Shown here: one piece after another, positions 60,445-64,000 of the stretch
Position numbering within the stretch: position 1 is the stretch's first letter
How the letters are laid out: the number at the start of each line of letters is the position of its first letter
Assembly (NCBI GenBank): GCA_958510825.1
Contig: OY294054.1
Span: 10,680,019-10,744,018, forward strand
From: Brachypterus glaber
Taxonomy: Eukaryota; Arthropoda; Insecta; Coleoptera; Kateretidae
Length of the DNA: 64,000 nt
Direction of reading: 5' to 3'
Notes under the pieces: model-generated
The model's database searches: none
Told to the model about the DNA's origin: nothing
The model's input: only the letters and a program-made list of their open reading frames with translations
Position numbers and translations under genes: made by a program

Positions 60445-61635
60445 CGTCCGTCTGTCCGTATGTCAAGTTTTCTTGTCCGAACGGTAACTCAAGAACGACT
60501 AAGCTGATCTACTTTAATTTTTTAGGAATAATTAATCTTGGTAGTTAAAGCTTGTAAGCTTCTAAAATAAGAAAGTTGTGGGAGCTAAACATTTTTAAAA
60601 AATTGAAAATTGTGCATGAAAAACTCCGATCAATTTAACTTTTTTTTTTCAGAAAAAAAATACGTTTTTTAAAAAGATAAATCGTGTCAACTCTGAAAAA
60701 ACGCCCCTAAAAACACAAAAAAAAAGAAACGTTATAGAGAGCTTACCTATTCAAAAATCGAAAAAATTGAAGGAAACGTGCTAGTTTTATTTAAAACTGA
60801 ACCAGCAAAAAGCAACTTGCAACTGCAAGGAGTATGTTATAGAATGTTAAGCATTGTACATATTCACGGGTTGTTTTATTTTGTAAAGGGAATTAAAAGT
60901 TCAAGTTTGTTTGTTAAAATATTTAAATAATTAACTCTCTAAACAATAGAAGCGCTAAACAATAACAAAAGTTATGATTCAAAAACGAAAACTTTCGATA
61001 CCATCAACCTGGGTTAATTTTAATTCTAATATTAATTTTAATAGGGGAGGTAGCCCAAAATGACTTTTTTTAGAGAAATTGTGAAAATACACTTAAAAAA
61101 TATATACATAGCAGAGTATTCGTTCATATTTTCCTGTCTATCGTTTTGTCTGTCCGTGTGTTAAGTTTTTTTACGCACGAAAGAAAAAATCCATTCAAAA
61201 ATAAAAAAATGTGTAGGGTGCACAAATTTTCAAAAAGTTATAAAACACAAGGAAAGTCTACTCAGAATTTTCAAAAACATTAACTTACATTACCAATTTT
61301 AAAAAAAATCCTTGATAATAAAAAAGCTCGGAAAAAAATAGATGGCGCCAATTCTCAAAAAATAAATAAAAATAAAAAGGAAAAGTCCGATAAACTCCAT
61401 CTTTTAAGAAAACATTTGTTAGACACCAGTTTTTGTAAAGCAATGGCGATTTCTCCCGTTAGATTAGACAGGGACGAAAGTTCTACCCAAAAAGGATAGA
61501 ATACATACATACACTCCCACTTTCACCCAACCAAACAAATTCTGTATTTGTTCTTTGTTGAACAAATCATCTAAATTTTAGTAGAATTATCTTATTCTAC
61601 AGATTCACATTAGCTATGTTCGTTCGTGCCGCTCA
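60445..61635. other. No gene seen; CTGTCCG repeat pieces
   Basis: Two copies of a block with CGTCTGTCCGTRTG then AAGTTTT lie at 60448 and 61143. They are related to the GGTCTGTCC...ACTTAAGAAC block of the 55- and 62-kb arrays. A further partial copy of the palindrome below (ACCCAACCAAACAAATTCTG) lies at 61528. No coding sequence is seen. Confidence 0.5.
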
Positions 61636-61751
61636 GTGCTACACTTTCCGGCCAACCAAATAAATACTGTATTTGTTGTATGAAAAACAAATACAGTATT
61701 TATTTGAAAAACAAATACAGTATTTATTTGGTTGGCTGGAAAGTGTAGCAC
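61636..61751. repeat. Palindrome containing a direct repeat
   Basis: GTGCTACACTTTCCGGCCAA and its continuation AATAAATACTGTATTTG pair with the inverse at the right end, TTGGCTGGAAAGTGTAGCAC. The right half contains AAAAACAAATACAGTATTTA twice in tandem (24-bp period). The arms are about 45-50 bp with one or two mismatches. Confidence 0.88.
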
Positions 61752-63456
61752 AAATGAGATAGAGATAGGGTAGACGTCTTTTGTTTCATAATTCTAGTTG
61801 GAGAGAGCTCCATTAAGCACCCATGGAAAATACGCTGCGCATCTGTGGGCGTTTACTCTCCATGTGTGCCTAATATGCTATTTACAACTCTTATAAGGTA
61901 ATATACTAATAATTGTATTGTAGTTTTCATGTATTTCCAGATAGATTTTTATAGTGTTAAATCCTTGTGCTTTCCCATTTTGAAAATTTTCAAAATTTAG
62001 GGAAAGCCTTGTATTCGTGAAAAAAAAATTGATCGATCGCTCTGTCAGGAAAATCTTGTGGGCACGATAACTTAAGAACACTTTAAGCTAGAGACTTGAA
62101 ATTTGACATACGGGTATGTTACCAAAAGTTCTCGCTTGGGATTGTTTTGGTGAACATTGGGGTGCGGCAAGGGGGGCAAATGGGGAAGAGTACATTTTTT
62201 TTTAATTTAAAAATTGCTATACACGGGGTGTTTGAAATAGGGTCCAAAATTTTAAGGGGTGATTCTACATCATAAAATATGACAAAAAGTTCCTATAAAC
62301 AAGTCTAAAAATGCGTCGTAAGGGAGCTAAGCCCCTTTGAAAATGGCTAACAAAATCGGTTTTTAAGGTTGTTGAAATTAAATCTGATAATAAAATCCTC
62401 CACCCCCTCGGGGGTGAGGGGGTATATATTTTCAATATTTTCGTCAAAATTGGTACATGAGGGGTATAGAATCAAATGGTGCAATGTCCACTCATGTGAA
62501 TTTTATACCAAAAGCAAAAAACGAATTAAAACACACTCGGTCGGCAAATTTGTATTGTTTTGTATAATTTGATATTCTTTGACTTAATATATCTTAATTT
62601 TAAAAGATATCAGTCCCAGGTCTTTTTTTCGTCATATTTTAGAACTTTATAAATTACATATTTTTTTTAAATAAATATTTAAAAATAACAGCGGCGTAGA
62701 AATTTTGTAGATTTTAAGGTACTGAAATAATTTTAAAATGTTTTCAATATTTCCTTGAAAGTTGGTATATATGGGTTTTTAAGGTCTCTGAATCTGAATC
62801 TGATCTTAAAAAAATTCTAACTCGATTCCTAAGGGAGGGGGTTGGGGGAAATAGTTTTTTCAACATATTTTCATAAAAATTGGCATATATGGGTTTTTGA
62901 GGTCGCTCAAACTAAATCTGATAATAAAAAAATTCTAACTTCACCCCCGGGGGCGGGGGGTATTTAATTTTAATTGTTTACATAGGTAAAGAGTTTTTTA
63001 ATTATGGTTAATAAATAAATGGACATTGCACCTATTCAAACTTACTAGGTTGGACATAGTACTATTTGAAATTGACATATATCAAAAAGAGTCCTATTTA
63101 TGTGTAGAATTAAAAAACAAATAACCCAACAGTATTGCAAACTTTATTAAGAATAAATAATTATTAAACGAGCTTTTTGGTCGCTAAAACTGCATCTTAA
63201 AATATTTTTTTTCCAAATTCATCCCCTGATGGGCGGGGGGTAGTGTTCGTAAAAAATTGGTATTTTGGAGTTTTTAAGGTTGCTGAAAGTTAATCTGATA
63301 ATAAAAAATCCATTTCACGCGCGGAGGTGAAAAAGGGAAAGCTTTTTTACATCCGAACCTATTATCTTTTTCTTGTTGTTCTTTTATTTTACTATATTTG
63401 TTTTAAACTAAAATAAATATAAAGGTTTGTCCTTATTTGGTGTTTCTTTATTATAG

Positions 63457-63924
63457 GTTGATAGTTTGTGATGAGCTGACTATTTTAGCAAAAGCTTCCT
63501 CGTTAGAACGAAAATTTTGGTCAGAAACTTAAGATGGCGGACAGAAAGGATGAGGGCCAGGATTGTTTAGACCACACGTTAAGTTTGAATCGACACGAAG
63601 AAATCGAGCTGCCAACCCTCCTATCAACCACAGTATCAAATTCTACCAATCAAGTATCAAATAAAAATAGCGACTTACCCGAAAGAGGGACATGGGGGAG
63701 TAAATTAGACTTTATTTTATCCGTAGTTGGTTTGGCCATAGGTTTAGGAAATGTATGGAGGTTTCCATATTTGTGCTACAAAAATGGGGGAGGAGCCTTT
63801 TTGGTACCGTACTTCATTACACTTATACTAGCTGGTATACCCATGTTTTTCATGGAACTAGCGCTCGGTCAAATGATGACCATTGGGGGATTAGGTGTTT
63901 TTAAAATAGCGCCTATTTTTAAAG
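63457..63924 (+). CDS. Gat: SLC6 GABA transporter (insect Gat type), first coding exon
   Basis: The exon follows a TTTCTTTATTATAG acceptor (AG at 63455-63456). A 77-bp 5' UTR with a two-codon upstream ORF (ATGAGCTGA) leads to AAGATGGCG, with the start codon at 63534. The coding part ends AAAG|GTAAGA, a donor at 63925 in phase 1 within codon 131. The product is a sodium- and chloride-coupled neurotransmitter symporter of the plasma membrane. Residues 1-56 form a polar cytoplasmic N-terminus, TM1 lies at about 58-79 and TM2 at about 88-109. The SLC6 signature [17 protein letters not shown] is at 73-89. Sodium-site residues Ala68 and Asn73 and the gating Arg76 are present. Leu67 replaces the tyrosine found in mammalian GAT-1, as I recall for insect GABA transporters. 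The FKxxPIFKG-type end and phase fit Gat orthologues. Remaining exons lie beyond the window. The open frame past 63924 is intron. Confidence 0.9.
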
Positions 63925-64000
63925 GTAAGAATTATGAGTAGGATATAGGCAAATCTGCCCAAATTAACGAAACAAAATAGTATGTACTCAACTAGTGAAT

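Larger units (their letters stand above)
58918..63350. mobile_element. Foldback-like element with tandem-array arms
   Basis: The left end CACCGCCCAGTAAAAGAGCT (TA at 58916-58917) leads into an inverse-orientation array (58918-59430; C-rich cores near 59137, 59232 and 59352). It then reaches the CCCCATTTGCCCCCCTTGCC block, to about 59610. The right arm mirrors this: GTGCGGCAAGGGGGGCAAAT at 62160, an array at 62365-63310, then CGCGCGGAGG...GGGAAAGC at 63313-63342. The extreme right end has diverged (TTTTTACATCCG instead of TTTTACTGGGC). Long terminal repeats made of short tandem repeats are the hallmark of Foldback elements. The interior holds a retrotransposon fragment (59645-60441), a palindrome at 61636 and a MITE fragment at 62220-62365. 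No transposase is seen. Confidence 0.65.

Noticed and set aside
60119..60487. Plus-strand 122-codon frame
   Set aside because: It is antisense to the reverse transcriptase fragment with the FADD motif.

Overview
The window looks like insect nuclear DNA: very AT-rich, spliced genes with GT-AG introns, an arthropod-type initiator (TCAGT), retrotransposon families typical of insects, and two recognisable neuronal genes. I cannot fix the order or species from sequence alone. It holds the ends of two plus-strand genes separated by about 38 kb of transposon-filled intergenic DNA.

Left end (1-3.7 kb): the last two coding exons of a metabotropic glutamate receptor-type class C GPCR lie at 692-823 and 3409-3582. 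Both are short and were found by reading splice sites. They join in phase 0, and the gene ends at a TAG with an AATAAA 62 bp downstream. Right end: an SLC6 GABA-transporter (Gat-type) exon at 63457-63924 carries the start codon, TM1 and TM2 and ends in a phase-1 donor. A CCAAT/initiator promoter with a non-coding exon at 41.7-41.95 kb is the best candidate for its 5' end, which would imply a first intron of about 21.5 kb.

Between and inside these genes nearly everything I can name is mobile or repeated DNA. There are three dead non-LTR retrotransposon fragments (1.7-2.5, 13.3-14.2 and 59.6-60.4 kb, all minus strand). There are two broken IS630/Tc1-mariner transposase remnants (6.5 and 10.7-11.2 kb) and two copies of a tRNA-headed SINE (37.0 and 57.5 kb). 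Many palindromic TA-flanked elements are present, several ending in CAGGG, CACTG or GGGTGGTCC. A Foldback-like element whose arms are tandem arrays (58.9-63.35 kb) stops about 100 bp before the Gat exon. Smaller items are an inverted minisatellite (24.65-25.4 kb), several tandem repeats, microsatellites and one 200-N assembly gap (52733-52932).

The most striking pattern is nesting. Palindromic elements have other elements inserted at or very near their axis of symmetry: a mariner remnant at 10.4 kb (arms of 424 and 424 bp), a palindromic element at 17.67 kb, a TA-flanked MITE at 27.47 kb (with two empty relatives in the window), a SINE at 36.996 kb (4 bp from the axis by comparison with an empty neighbour), and probably an ACTAGC-ended element at 31.3 kb. 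Either hairpin tips are preferred targets, or palindromes survive only once a spacer separates their arms. I see no operon, CRISPR array or bacterial-type system. All coordinates of repeats were read by eye and may be off by a few bases, or tens of bases where marked approximate.
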